Assembly (NCBI RefSeq): GCF_002218085.1
Contig: NZ_BDUC01000003.1
Span: forward strand, 159,666-223,665
DNA: 64,000 bases
Direction of reading: 5' to 3'
Source: Tolypothrix sp. NIES-4075
Lineage (GTDB): Bacteria; Cyanobacteriota; Cyanobacteriia; Cyanobacteriales; Nostocaceae
Each line of letters opens with the position of its first letter. Position 1 is the first letter of the stretch. Below the pieces are notes generated by a model, which worked only from the letters and a program-made list of their open reading frames with translations, searched no databases and was not told the DNA's origin. Shown here piece by piece: positions 51,817-61,139 of the stretch. The translations under genes and the position numbers were made by a program.

Positions 51817-53559
51817 TCAACTAGAAGTATTCAATGCCACTTCAGCTTGTGAATGCAATAGCAAACCATATTCCAACCCTTCCACCACCGCATGATAGGA
51901 AGCCTCCAAAATGTTGGTAGAAACTCCTACAGTCGTCCAGCGTTGATGACTATTGCGCGATTCCACCAAAACGCGGGTTTTCGCTGCTGTACCCGTATGT
52001 CCGTTAAGAATCCGCACTTTGTAATCTGTCAGTTCAAAAGCGGCAATTTGCGGATAGAAGTTGACCAAAGCTTTGCGTAACGCCGCATCCAAAGCCGCAA
52101 CCGGTCCGTTACCTTCCGCAGCTTCGAGAATATCCTTACCGTTGACAGTTACTTTCACAGTCGCTAAAGCACTGGTAGTTTCTTTTCCTTCCACTAAGTC
52201 ACAGTGTACTTGAAACCCTTTAATTTCAAAAAATAAAGGACGTTTTTCCAAACCTTCGCGCATCAGCAACTCAAAACTTGCCTCCGCTGCCTCAAATTGA
52301 TATCCTTCACTCTCCAAATCTTTCAAGCGTTGGAGAATTTCCCGTGCTTGTGGATTTTGCTTATCTAGTTCAATTCCAAAACTGCGGGCTTTTGCTAAAA
52401 CGTTACTGAGTCCGGCTTGTTCGGAAATGACAATGCGACGACGGTTGCCGATTTGTTCTGGCTGAATGTGTTCGTAAGTTAAGGGATTGCGTTCTACCGC
52501 TGAAACATGGATACCACCTTTATGGGCAAATGCCGATCGCCCGACAAAAGGCGCGTGTTCATCAGGTGCTAGATTCACAACTTCGCTGACAAAGCGACTC
52601 GCTTCTGTAATTTTAGATAGCTGGTTTTCTTCTATACAGCTATAACCTAGCTTCAGTTGCAAATTGGGAATCAAAGAACACAAATTAGCGTTGCCGCAGC
52701 GTTCACCATAACCATTAATTGTACCTTGCACCATCCTTGCCCCTGCCATCACAGCAGCTAAAGCGTTAGCAACTGCCGTATCTGAATCATTATGAGTGTG
52801 AATGCCAATTTGGGGAATTGGGAATTGGGAATTGGGAATTGGGAATTGTTTCTTACCTATTACCCATTCTCCATTACCCCCTTCGGGGTTCGCCAGTCGC
52901 TCATGGGGGAGACCCCCAAGACCGCGCTGGCTCACCATTACCCATTCCCCATTCGCTTTTACCACATCTTGGACAATTTGGCTAATTTCGTGCGGTAAAG
53001 TACCGCCATTAGTATCGCAGAGGACGAGCCATTCAGCACCAGCCGTAGCTGCTGCCTCTAATGTCTGTAAAGCGTAATCGCGATTGTGTTTGTAGCCATC
53101 AAACCAGTGTTCCGCATCGTATATAACACGACGACCAGAAGCGCGAAGATACTCAATCGTGTCGCGAATCATCGCCAAATTTTCTGCTAAACTTGTCTTC
53201 AGACCTTCTGTGACGTGTAAATCCCAAGACTTACCAAAAATTGTCACCCAGCGAGTACCAGCAGCAAGAATAGCTTGCAGCATTGGCTCATCTGCCGGAT
53301 TAGTGTTTGGTCTTCTGGTCGAGCAAAAAGCAACAATTTCTGCAAGTTTCAGCGGATCTTCTTGTAATTGCCAGAAAAACTGTACATCCTTAGGATTTGC
53401 CCCGGGCCATCCTCCTTCAATAAAGGGTACACCCAGCTGATCTAACCTGCGAGCAATGCGTAGTTTATCTTCTATGGACACTGATAGCCCTTCACGCTGA
53501 GTGCCATCCCGCAGCGTGGTGTCATAGATCCAAAGTGGGGGTGAGGGATTTTCGGTCAT
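51817..53559 (-). CDS. cimA: (R)-citramalate synthase, with in-frame repeat insertion
   Basis: A 580-residue protein from the ATG 53557-53559 (MTENPSPPLWIYDTTLRDGT). The DTTLRDGTQREG motif and the HxH metal pair (GIHTHNDSD) mark the HMGL-like superfamily, and the C-terminal allosteric domain (from about residue 400) fits CimA type. It joins pyruvate and acetyl-CoA into citramalate for isoleucine. Between VVKAN and IPQIGIHTHN about 50 residues (EWVMVSQRGLGGLPHERLAN, then NPEGGNGEWVIGKKQFP and so on) come from a palindromic repeat element (about 52891-52936) and STRRs, inserted in frame at the loop just before the metal-binding strand. The enzyme is probably still able to fold, but this is untested. 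Confidence 0.9.
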   Translation of the reverse strand: MTENPSPPLWIYDTTLRDGTQREGLSVSIEDKLRIARRLDQLGVPFIEGGWPGANPKDVQFFWQLQEDPLKLAEIVAFCSTRRPNTNPADEPMLQAILAAGTRWVTIFGKSWDLHVTEGLKTSLAENLAMIRDTIEYLRASGRRVIYDAEHWFDGYKHNRDYALQTLEAAATAGAEWLVLCDTNGGTLPHEISQIVQDVVKANGEWVMVSQRGLGGLPHERLANPEGGNGEWVIGKKQFPIPNSQFPIPQIGIHTHNDSDTAVANALAAVMAGARMVQGTINGYGERCGNANLCSLIPNLQLKLGYSCIEENQLSKITEASRFVSEVVNLAPDEHAPFVGRSAFAHKGGIHVSAVERNPLTYEHIQPEQIGNRRRIVISEQAGLSNVLAKARSFGIELDKQNPQAREILQRLKDLESEGYQFEAAEASFELLMREGLEKRPLFFEIKGFQVHCDLVEGKETTSALATVKVTVNGKDILEAAEGNGPVAALDAALRKALVNFYPQIAAFELTDYKVRILNGHTGTAAKTRVLVESRNSHQRWTTVGVSTNILEASYHAVVEGLEYGLLLHSQAEVALNTSS

Positions 53560-53632
53560 AAAAGTAGAATAGAGACAACTTTCAAAGCAATGTGCCAATA
53601 TACAACAAAAAGCCAGTTCGGAAATTTGAGCA

Positions 53633-54173
53633 ATGCCTAAGGTACTAGCTCAAGGTAAAACAATTGAGTGCGTAGGCGCGTTGGCGAACGCGAAGGAGCG
53701 TGTCGCAGACAAGCCTATCGTTGGCGCAGCCTCTTTGTCAGGAGAAGAGAAGCGACTTGTCGTCAAACATCGCTGTGCAAACTTACGCAAAGTTTTGCTG
53801 CACAATGGTATTGACCTCTACAATAGCGGCGCGTTATTCATAAACTGTCGGGGTATTGGTAGTTGTGGTAGTTGTGCCGTCAAAGTAGAACCAGAAGTGT
53901 CAGCGGCTAATTGGCGTGATAATGCACGGCGATGGTCTTTATGTTGCCAAGCCTTTTGTTTTGTGAAAAGGCTTAAGCGTAGCTTGGCTACGGGGCAACC
54001 GCTCTTTGAGCGGTTGGGCAACAAGACCAATTAGGCGATCGCTTCCTCCCCATTCTCCTACATCAAACCGACGTAAGAAAAGCCAAACTCAGGTTTTAGG
54101 CAATGTGAAAGTGACAAAATTTGATAGGTTTTGGGGACTAGGTTCTCAAATAGTGTGGACACCAGAAGGTTAA
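53633..54173 (+). pseudogene. [2Fe-2S] ferredoxin-like gene disrupted by repeat elements
   Basis: The gene begins MPKVLAQGKTIEC, is interrupted by an in-frame element (about 53673-53770, GTAGGCGCGTTGGCGAACGC...), then resumes with ANLRKVLLHNGIDLYNSGAL and INCRGIGSCGSCAVKVEPEV, with the ferredoxin-type Cys cluster CRGIGSCGSC. After NARR a second element shifts the frame; a stop ends the first reading frame at 54034. The missing C-terminal part (SLPPHSPTSN..., QVLGNVKVTKFDRFWGLGSQ, IVWTPEG) is still readable in another frame to TAA at 54171-54173. The order of the three parts matches an intact plant-type ferredoxin-like protein. Confidence 0.82.
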
Positions 54174-54188
54174 AAAGGAGATAAAAAC

Positions 54189-54533
54189 ATGGGTAGATGG
54201 ACACCGCTAATTCTTATGGCTGGAGGCTTGGCAATTTTGCTAGGTACATTATTAGGTATAAACTTTCCTATGGGTGGACAAAATGCAAGCGCTCCACCTG
54301 TCAGGGGTAGATCCGAAGTCTTACCTGCCAATCTTAATGTTAATAGCAGTGGCACGAGAAATCAGGGCGAAAATCGCAACAGCGTTGCTCAGAATAACTC
54401 TCAAGAGTCAACTAGCGAAAATAATCAAGAACAAACCGATAACACTCCAGACCCAACCCCTGATAATTCTCAACCAGGGGACAATCAATCAACTGATACA
54501 AATTCCGGCGGACCAGTTCGCGCTTTATGGTAA
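54189..54533 (+). CDS. Small membrane-anchored low-complexity protein
   Basis: A 114-residue product with a hydrophobic N-terminus (PLILMAGGLAILLGTLLGI, about residues 6-24) that acts as signal anchor and a hydrophilic Asn/Gln/Ser/Thr-rich remainder (EQTDNTPDPTPDNSQPGDNQ). AAAAGGAG precedes the ATG. I know no family; the low-complexity part suggests an extracellular or periplasmic tail. Confidence 0.6.
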   Translation: MGRWTPLILMAGGLAILLGTLLGINFPMGGQNASAPPVRGRSEVLPANLNVNSSGTRNQGENRNSVAQNNSQESTSENNQEQTDNTPDPTPDNSQPGDNQSTDTNSGGPVRALW

Positions 54534-54539
54534 GAACTA

Positions 54540-54774
54540 TAAGGCGCGATTTGGAAATTGGGAATAGGTAATTGGGCATGGGGCATTGGGGATTGGGCAA
54601 TGGGCATTGGGCATTGGTAATTGGGAACGTGAGAATTGGGAATTGGGAAAAAGGTAATTGGTAACGCATTTTTTCCCATTACCCATTCCCCATTCCCCAT
54701 TCCCCATTCCCCATGTTTGTTCAGAGTTATGAGTTGTTAGTATCTAAGAACTAATAACTAATGATTAATAACTA
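54540..54774. repeat. STRR tracts
   Basis: GGGAATT, GGGCATTGG and then CCCATTC units, followed by ACTAATAACTAATG units that lead into the start codon of thiO-thiG. Confidence 0.85.
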
Positions 54775-56805
54775 ATGAATAATGAGGTTTTAATTATCGG
54801 TGGCGGCGTTATTGGTTTAGCGATCGCCATTGAACTAAAATTGCGAAGTAGCAATGTTACCGTACTTTGCCGCGACTTCAACGCCGCAGCAAGCCACGCT
54901 GCCGCTGGAATGTTAGCACCAGATGCCGAAAACATCTCAGGTTCGGCGATGCAGTCTTTGTGTAGGCGATCGCGTCGTTTATATCCCGACTGGACACGCA
55001 AACTAGAAGAACTTACAGGCTTAAATACTGGTTATTCATCTTGCGGCATTTTAGCACCGATTTATGGGGAAGGGGGACTCCTTGGAGACAAGGAGACTCC
55101 TTGGAGACAAGGAGGACAAGGAGGACGACTTGGGGAATTTTCACCCCATCTTACCCACACCACGCTTCCCCCACTCCCCCACTCCTCCCCCCAGGCTTAC
55201 TGGTTAGATAAAGAGGCAATTCATCAATATCAGCCGGGATTGGCAGATGAAGTAGTTGGCGGGTGGTGGTATCCTGAAGATGGGCAAGTAGATAATAGAG
55301 CTTTAGCGCGGGTATTGTGGACTGCGGCAGAGTCCCTTGGCGTTGAACTCAAAGAAGGCATTACAGTTGAAGCTATTGAACAGCAGCAAGGTCAGGTTGT
55401 CGGCGTACAAACTAATGCTGGGTTAATTCGTGCTGAACACTATGTTTTAGCCGGTGGTGCTTGGTCAAATGAATTGTTACCCTTACCCGTGCGTCCCAAA
55501 AAAGGGCAAATGCTGAGTTTGCGATCGCCAGAATTTACTTCAGAATTACCCTTAAAACGGATTTTATACGGACAAGATATTTACATCGTACCAAGGCGCG
55601 ACAGACGGATTATCATAGGTGCAACGAGCGAAGATGTTGGCTTCACTCCCCACAATACCCCAGCCAGCATATCACACTTGCTACAATCAGCCATCCGCCT
55701 ATATCCGCAATTACAAGATTATCCAATTGAGGAATTATGGTGGGGATTTCGCCCTGCTACCCCCGATGAATTACCTATTCTGGGCACTAGTCACTGTAAA
55801 AATTTAACTTTAGCTACTGGTCATTATCGTAATGGGATTCTGCTGGCGCCGATAACTGCGACATTGATTGCCGATTTAATTTGCGAACAAAAATCAGATT
55901 CTCTACTAACTCATTTCAACTATTCGCGATTTCTCGCTAAGTCATCTACTACCACTTCAATGCTTACCCACTTTCCACTTCCCACTCCCCCCCTCCTCCC
56001 CTCTCCCCCTCTTGATTCGCCTTTAATAATTGCTGGCAAGACTTTCCAATCTCGGTTGATGACGGGAACTGGTAAATATCGCAGCGTTGAGGAAATGCAG
56101 CAAAGTATCATCGCTAGTGGTTGCCAAATTGTTACTGTCGCGGTGCGAAGAGTACAAACTAAAGCACCCGGACATGAAAATTTAGCGGAAGCACTCGATT
56201 GGACAAAAATCTGGATGTTGCCGAATACCGCAGGTTGTCAAACGGCAGAAGAGGCGATTCGCGTTGCCCGTTTGGGACGGGAAATGGCAAAGCTATTAGG
56301 ACAGGAAGATAATAATTTTGTCAAGTTGGAAGTGATACCCGATGCGAAATATTTACTTCCAGATCCAATCGGGACGCTGCAAGCGGCAGAACAACTGGTG
56401 AAAGAAGGTTTTGCTGTGTTGCCTTATATCAATGCTGACCCCATGTTAGCGAAACGTTTGGAAGAAGTCGGCTGTGCGACTGTAATGCCTTTGGCTTCGC
56501 CGATTGGATCTGGACAAGGACTGAAAACAACGGCGAATATTCAGATCATTATTGAAAATGCTGGTGTACCGGTGGTGGTGGATGCGGGAATTGGATCGCC
56601 GTCAGAGGCAGCGCAGGCGATGGAAATGGGCGCAGATGCTTTGTTGATTAATAGCGCGATCGCTCTATCTCAAAACCCCGCAGCAATGGCGCAGGCGATG
56701 AATATGGCTACATACGCTGGTCGTCTGGCATATCTTGCTGGCAGAATGCCTATTAAAAATTATGCCAGCGCTAGTTCACCCCTTCAGGGGACAATTACTA
56801 GCTAG
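54775..56805 (+). CDS. thiO/thiG: Fused glycine oxidase ThiO / thiazole synthase ThiG
   Basis: A 676-residue fusion. Residues 1 to about 395 are ThiO: IIGGGVIGLAIAIELKLRS binds FAD, followed by the FAD-dependent amino acid oxidase C-terminal WWGFRPATPDELPILG; it oxidises glycine to iminoglycine. Residues about 420-676 are ThiG (IIAGKTFQSRLMTGTGKYRS, KLEVIPDAKYLLPDP with the catalytic Lys, VVVDAGIGSPSEAAQAMEMG), which makes the thiazole phosphate of thiamin. An STRR-derived insertion (55070-55195, GEGGLLGDKETPWRQGGQGG and on) precedes AYWLDKEAIHQYQPGL, and the linker 55962-56020 is also of STRR type. No TPP riboswitch is seen upstream. Confidence 0.93.
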   Translation: MNNEVLIIGGGVIGLAIAIELKLRSSNVTVLCRDFNAAASHAAAGMLAPDAENISGSAMQSLCRRSRRLYPDWTRKLEELTGLNTGYSSCGILAPIYGEGGLLGDKETPWRQGGQGGRLGEFSPHLTHTTLPPLPHSSPQAYWLDKEAIHQYQPGLADEVVGGWWYPEDGQVDNRALARVLWTAAESLGVELKEGITVEAIEQQQGQVVGVQTNAGLIRAEHYVLAGGAWSNELLPLPVRPKKGQMLSLRSPEFTSELPLKRILYGQDIYIVPRRDRRIIIGATSEDVGFTPHNTPASISHLLQSAIRLYPQLQDYPIEELWWGFRPATPDELPILGTSHCKNLTLATGHYRNGILLAPITATLIADLICEQKSDSLLTHFNYSRFLAKSSTTTSMLTHFPLPTPPLLPSPPLDSPLIIAGKTFQSRLMTGTGKYRSVEEMQQSIIASGCQIVTVAVRRVQTKAPGHENLAEALDWTKIWMLPNTAGCQTAEEAIRVARLGREMAKLLGQEDNNFVKLEVIPDAKYLLPDPIGTLQAAEQLVKEGFAVLPYINADPMLAKRLEEVGCATVMPLASPIGSGQGLKTTANIQIIIENAGVPVVVDAGIGSPSEAAQAMEMGADALLINSAIALSQNPAAMAQAMNMATYAGRLAYLAGRMPIKNYASASSPLQGTITS

Positions 56806-57081
56806 GGACGCTTGGGTTGGGGAGAGATAAATTAATTTCCCCACAAGAATGCAAAACTCATAAGTATAGCAAGGGACTGGGGACTCTTTACTGGGGACTG
56901 GGTGAAAAGTCTTTTTGTGTAAGAGCGTTTTCTCATCACATGATGTCCTAATCACCAAGGCTTTTGCTATCTAAGATAAATAATAATTATTAATAAATGT
57001 AAAGATTTGTATCAAAAATGTAAAGTAAAATCTTAAGTTTCTGTAACATTAGATAAACAAACAGAAGTAAGGAATCGATTC

Positions 57082-57261
57082 ATGCCGTACACAACAGAAG
57101 AAGGCGGTCGTCTGAATAATTTTGCCCGTGAACCAAAGGTATATCAAGCGGAACCTCCCAATGACGGACAAAAGCGCAACTATATTTTTCTGGGAATTGC
57201 CGCTACAGTTTTGGTTGGGGGCTTGATTTTTGTAGCCTTCTCTGTTTCCAGTGTGGCTTGA
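57082..57261 (+). CDS. psb34: Photosystem II assembly protein Psb34 (ssl1498 family)
   Basis: A 59-residue protein: MPYTTEEGGRLNNFAREPKV, a hydrophilic N-terminus, then one transmembrane helix (YIFLGIAATVLVGGLIFVAF). It matches the ssl1498 family, now Psb34, which binds PSII assembly intermediates at the site near CP47 during conversion of RC47 to mature PSII and replaces HliA/HliB-type Hlips. ATG at 57082 is preceded by AAGTAAGGA. Inverted copies of a GGGACTCTTTACTGGGGA repeat flank the gene (56870-56890 and 57563-57607). Confidence 0.92.
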   Translation: MPYTTEEGGRLNNFAREPKVYQAEPPNDGQKRNYIFLGIAATVLVGGLIFVAFSVSSVA

Positions 57262-57790
57262 TAAAAAGTTAAAAAGCCTAGGATTGTGACTTGAGCGATC
57301 GCCTAAAGAATGCAGCTTGCATAAATGAAGTTGCAAGCGTATTGTACACAAAACTTAATATTTAGACTTTTTCGGGTTCCCAATTTTTGAGGAACCTAAT
57401 TTTTTCGGTAATCTGACGGTAATTGTCAAAATCCTGGAACCACCAAATTCCGTTCCGACACATGATGTCCCATTTGAGAGCGTGCGTAACTCCTATAAAC
57501 ATAATTTTATACTTTTAATTTTGTCCGATTGGTGAGAAGACATCGGTAATAATTCTTTTTCTAGTCCCCAGTAAAGAGTCCCCAGTCCCTAATCCCCAGT
57601 AAAGAGTCCGTAATTCCTAGTTCCCGATTTATCCTGAACAGAGTCACAACCGCTTGAAAATCATAGTCATAGCTAGACTTTTAGGCTGCTTGCATAGACT
57701 CCACCCCGTAAGGAGTGGACAGTGCTAAAAACGGTCTTTGCCGCAAGGAACTGTCTGTGATGTAAACTGTGTTTTGGCTATGACGCCTCG
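57262..57790. other. Intergenic region between psb34 and the TPR gene
   Basis: This 529-bp gap holds the second, inverted copy of the CCCCAGTAAAGAGTCC-type repeat (57563-57607) and a small hairpin TCCACCCCGTAAGGAGTGGA (57698-57718). The remainder is AT-rich. No gene is seen. Confidence 0.6.
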
Positions 57791-59998
57791 ATGAGCGTGA
57801 ATGATACTGCACACACCAATAATTCAGCCTGGAATCGGCAAGTATATCACCGTCTAAAACTTGCCCTTAGTCTTCGCTTGCGACGACAAATCTTTTTGGC
57901 GGTATGTGATGATTTAAACCTGAGAAATCAAGTTGCGGCTCGTTTGCATTCAACTTTAGCTTATCCGGTTGGACAAGTACTGTATCAGCCAACAGATTGG
58001 CAAGAAAGCAGCACACCAGCTTATCCGCGATTAGTGACATTGCGGTTGAATTTGAGCGACCCCAATCCGATCGCGCAAATAAATCAATGGTTAACTAATT
58101 ATCCACCGCCAATTGTTGGGGTGTCAAAAGACTCACCTGGGCGACCTTTGCCAATTCCGGCATTTCAAATTGTCGGAGTAGAGCAGTTAACCAGACAACC
58201 AGTAGCAATACAACGTTTATTTTTACATTATCTGCGCTTAACTGAGCAGCATTTATCTCTCCAAGAATCGAATCGATTCTTAGAATCTAGTTTGTTACTG
58301 TGGGTACCGCGTCCTTGGTTACATGCTATCCAGCAATCAGCACCGCAGTTTTGGCGTTGTCGTACTGGTGTGTTTATGTTTGCCGGCGAACCGACACCGA
58401 CGACGCAAAAACAAACCTCTCCAGAACGTTTATCGAGTTCGAGAAATTTGGATTTAGTCAGTTTTGAGGATGCGATTGTTGAAGAATCAGTTACCCAAAA
58501 AGAAATCACAGAAGCAGCTTCTAGCAATTTAAATTTCGGGGAAGATTTCGATTTCCAGACAGAAACCCCAGTTAATCGCGGACACAAACCAGAAGAAGTT
58601 CAAGAGCCAAAATCGGAATTATTCATTGCTGCGACACCAAAGGAAGAGACAGATACATCCAGCCAAACTGATATTTCATTGCCGCCAAGTTTACCTCATG
58701 TTAGCAAAGAGTTAAGCGAGTTAGTACTGGCAACAACTAATAATGAAATCCAAAAACAAGATGATAGCTTGCAACCGCAGCAAATGCTTTTGGAAATTGA
58801 GGAATTACACTCACGACCAGAAGCGAATGAGGAACTAGCAGCAGCTTATCATCGCTTAGGAAATTTATATCGGATTCGCATTGAGCAAGGACAGTCAACG
58901 TTAGAAAACTTGATGGTAGCAATTGTTGCTTATCAGGAGGCTGTTACTCATGACGAAACCTCACCCCAAGTACCGGATATATTAAATGACTTAGGTACAC
59001 TTTATTGGATGCTGTACCGCACACCTCCGAATTCTGAGGAGGGACAAACTTATATAGAACAGGGAATTAAATTTTATCAGTTAGCTTTAAACATGATTGC
59101 GCCCCAAACACACCCGGATACTTATGCACGGGTGCAAAATAATTTGGGGACAGCTTATGGTGATTTAGCTCGTTTTTCTAATCCATCAGAAAGCTGGTTG
59201 CAAGCGGTTTCAGCTTACAGCGAGGCTTTGCGCTATCGTACCGCTGAAATGGAGCCGTTGAAGTATGCTGCTTGCCAGAATAATTTAGGTACTGCTTATT
59301 GGCATTTGGCGCAATATAATCAACCGGTAGTGCATTTGAAGAAAGCGATCGCATCTTACAACGAAGCATTAGCTCTTTACAGCAGCGACAACGAACCGCT
59401 TAAATATGGGATGATTCAAAATAACATCGGCACTGCTAACTGGAATCTAGCACAATATGAAAATCCGGCAGAGAATTTACAACAGGCGATCGATGCCTAC
59501 AACGAAGCTTTAAAATATCGTACACCCGCTAACGTTCCCACAGCAGCAGCCGCTACACAAAATAATCTTGGTACTGCTTATTGGCATTTGGCAAATCTAT
59601 CTCAAACAACGAGGGAAGCACGGCACAAGTTTCTTGAACTTTGCATCAGCGCATACGAAGAAGCCCTTGCGCTTGCTCATTCACTTAACGGTGTACCTTT
59701 AAGTTTTGATATCTTTGCTGCTCACAATAACCTAGGATTAGCGCATTATCAACTAGCAACAGACCAGTATTTTGATTGCGACAAAGCAACTCGTTCTCAA
59801 CACCTAGAAGCCGCATTAGATAACCATTTGCAAGCTTTGAATGGATTGAGCAAACAACCTGAAGCTTATCAAACAACTTTCAATTATGTGGTGAAAACAG
59901 TTCGTGCATTCCACAATGAATTAGGAATACAAGGACAAAATCTTGCCTTATCTAAAGTTCCAGGTCAGTTGTTACCAGAAATTTTATCAAAGTTGTAA
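57791..59998 (+). CDS. TPR protein with N-terminal degenerate NTPase-like domain (second paralogue)
   Basis: A 735-residue protein. The N-terminal domain (about 1-205) has a strand RRQIFLAVCDDLNLRNQ, FQIVGVEQLTRQ and SSLLLWVPRPWL then FWRCRTGVFMFAGEPT, an order matching the N-terminal domain of the TPR protein at 9421-11523 (FGIVFVQCSP, NILFIQGLEK, CFVLILPLF and SSGVFEF). No Walker A is present. A long acidic linker (about 210-350) follows, then about seven to eight TPRs (for example VQNNLGTAYGDLARFSNPSE and IQNNIGTANWNLAQYENPAE), less alike at DNA level than those of the first protein. Function unknown; presumably a scaffold or receptor. Confidence 0.82.
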   Translation: MSVNDTAHTNNSAWNRQVYHRLKLALSLRLRRQIFLAVCDDLNLRNQVAARLHSTLAYPVGQVLYQPTDWQESSTPAYPRLVTLRLNLSDPNPIAQINQWLTNYPPPIVGVSKDSPGRPLPIPAFQIVGVEQLTRQPVAIQRLFLHYLRLTEQHLSLQESNRFLESSLLLWVPRPWLHAIQQSAPQFWRCRTGVFMFAGEPTPTTQKQTSPERLSSSRNLDLVSFEDAIVEESVTQKEITEAASSNLNFGEDFDFQTETPVNRGHKPEEVQEPKSELFIAATPKEETDTSSQTDISLPPSLPHVSKELSELVLATTNNEIQKQDDSLQPQQMLLEIEELHSRPEANEELAAAYHRLGNLYRIRIEQGQSTLENLMVAIVAYQEAVTHDETSPQVPDILNDLGTLYWMLYRTPPNSEEGQTYIEQGIKFYQLALNMIAPQTHPDTYARVQNNLGTAYGDLARFSNPSESWLQAVSAYSEALRYRTAEMEPLKYAACQNNLGTAYWHLAQYNQPVVHLKKAIASYNEALALYSSDNEPLKYGMIQNNIGTANWNLAQYENPAENLQQAIDAYNEALKYRTPANVPTAAAATQNNLGTAYWHLANLSQTTREARHKFLELCISAYEEALALAHSLNGVPLSFDIFAAHNNLGLAHYQLATDQYFDCDKATRSQHLEAALDNHLQALNGLSKQPEAYQTTFNYVVKTVRAFHNELGIQGQNLALSKVPGQLLPEILSKL

Positions 59999-60131
59999 AT
60001 TGGTAATGGGTAATTGGTAATTGGGCATGGGGCATGGAAAGAATCTTATTAGAACGTGCATTACGTTCTTGAGTTTTTTTAATTCCCATTGCCCAATGCC
60101 CAATGCCCCATTCCCTATTCCCCATTCCCCA
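59999..60131. repeat. STRR tracts
   Basis: GGTAATT, GGGCATGG and CCCATTC-type units at the 3' ends of converging genes. Confidence 0.85.
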
Positions 60132-61022
60132 TTACCCACTACCAGTTTCCCATTCTTCATTACTATCTGAATTGATAGCAGAAAATAGTGATGAATAATC
60201 AGCAGTAGCCAATGACATTTTCATCGCCATTTGCAAAATTTCCCGCACACCTTCGATACTGCTGACATTCAAACCGACTGATTTTGCTTCATCGATAAAT
60301 AAATCTGTGTCTTTAAGTAGATGCTTTGTCGGAAAATGGGGGTTAGCATAATTGCCCTTTAGCATCCGTTGCAGCTTTTTGTCAAATGTCGGTGCGTAAA
60401 GCGAACTATCGCGCAAAATTTGCATAAACAAGTCCACATCAACACCGTAACGCTGAACGAAACCGAGACTAAGAGCAAAGCTGGTAGTTAAAGAAGCAAT
60501 TAGTTGATTTAGCGCTAATTTCAATGCAGAAGCGGTCCCCACAGCACCCACATGTACGGGTTGTGAACCAAAATGTTGTAATAACTCTAGATAGCGTTGA
60601 TATTGTTCGCGGTAAGCACCTACCATGACAATCAGTTTGCCATCTGTTGCTTCGGGAATGCTACCGAAAACTGGTGCTTCTAAATACTCACCGCCTGCGT
60701 TAACTACTGAATCTCTAATTTCTTTGCTTTCAGAAGGAGTAATTGTCCCCATTTGAATGACAGTGCGCCCAGCCAGAGTTCGCCAAGAAGTATCCGAAAG
60801 CAGTACACTATAAATTGCTCCGGCGTTAGTCAGCATGAGAATTACACAATCAGCAGCGCGAATTGCGTGGCGGGGATGCGCTGCAATTTCAGCGCCAGCT
60901 GCTTGTAATGGTGCTAATTTTTCTGGGGTGCGGTTGTAAGCAATTAGCTGTATATTTGCTGCTAATAACCTTTGAGCCATAGGTAGCCCCATTAATCCAG
61001 TTCCCAGAAATGCCACCTTCAT
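60132..61022 (-). CDS. NAD(P)-dependent beta-hydroxyacid dehydrogenase family protein
   Basis: A 296-residue protein: FLGTGLMGLPMAQRLLAANI (Rossmann Gly motif, start), YNRTPEKL, then APVFGSIPEATDGKLIVMVG and the helical domain with KLALNQLIASLTTSFALSLG, which carries the catalytic Lys (KLALNQL). It belongs to the 3-hydroxyisobutyrate/6-phosphogluconate dehydrogenase-related family that also contains glyoxylate and succinic semialdehyde reductases. The N-terminal Y-N-R-T indicates NADP(H) preference. The C-terminal end overlaps STRR sequence. Confidence 0.9.
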   Translation of the reverse strand: MKVAFLGTGLMGLPMAQRLLAANIQLIAYNRTPEKLAPLQAAGAEIAAHPRHAIRAADCVILMLTNAGAIYSVLLSDTSWRTLAGRTVIQMGTITPSESKEIRDSVVNAGGEYLEAPVFGSIPEATDGKLIVMVGAYREQYQRYLELLQHFGSQPVHVGAVGTASALKLALNQLIASLTTSFALSLGFVQRYGVDVDLFMQILRDSSLYAPTFDKKLQRMLKGNYANPHFPTKHLLKDTDLFIDEAKSVGLNVSSIEGVREILQMAMKMSLATADYSSLFSAINSDSNEEWETGSG

Positions 61023-61139
61023 TATTATTCTTCCTTTCGCACACGCGATCGCTTTTCAATAAAACCGAAAGCTAATAGCTATTAGCTATTAGCTGATTTC
61101 CCGATAAGCTTGAAGATACTCAAGCTTCAGTTAAGATGA

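Noticed and set aside
54540..54774. TPP riboswitch before thiO-thiG.
   Set aside because: The region is STRR sequence and has no CUGAGA-type or other thi-box motif that I can find.
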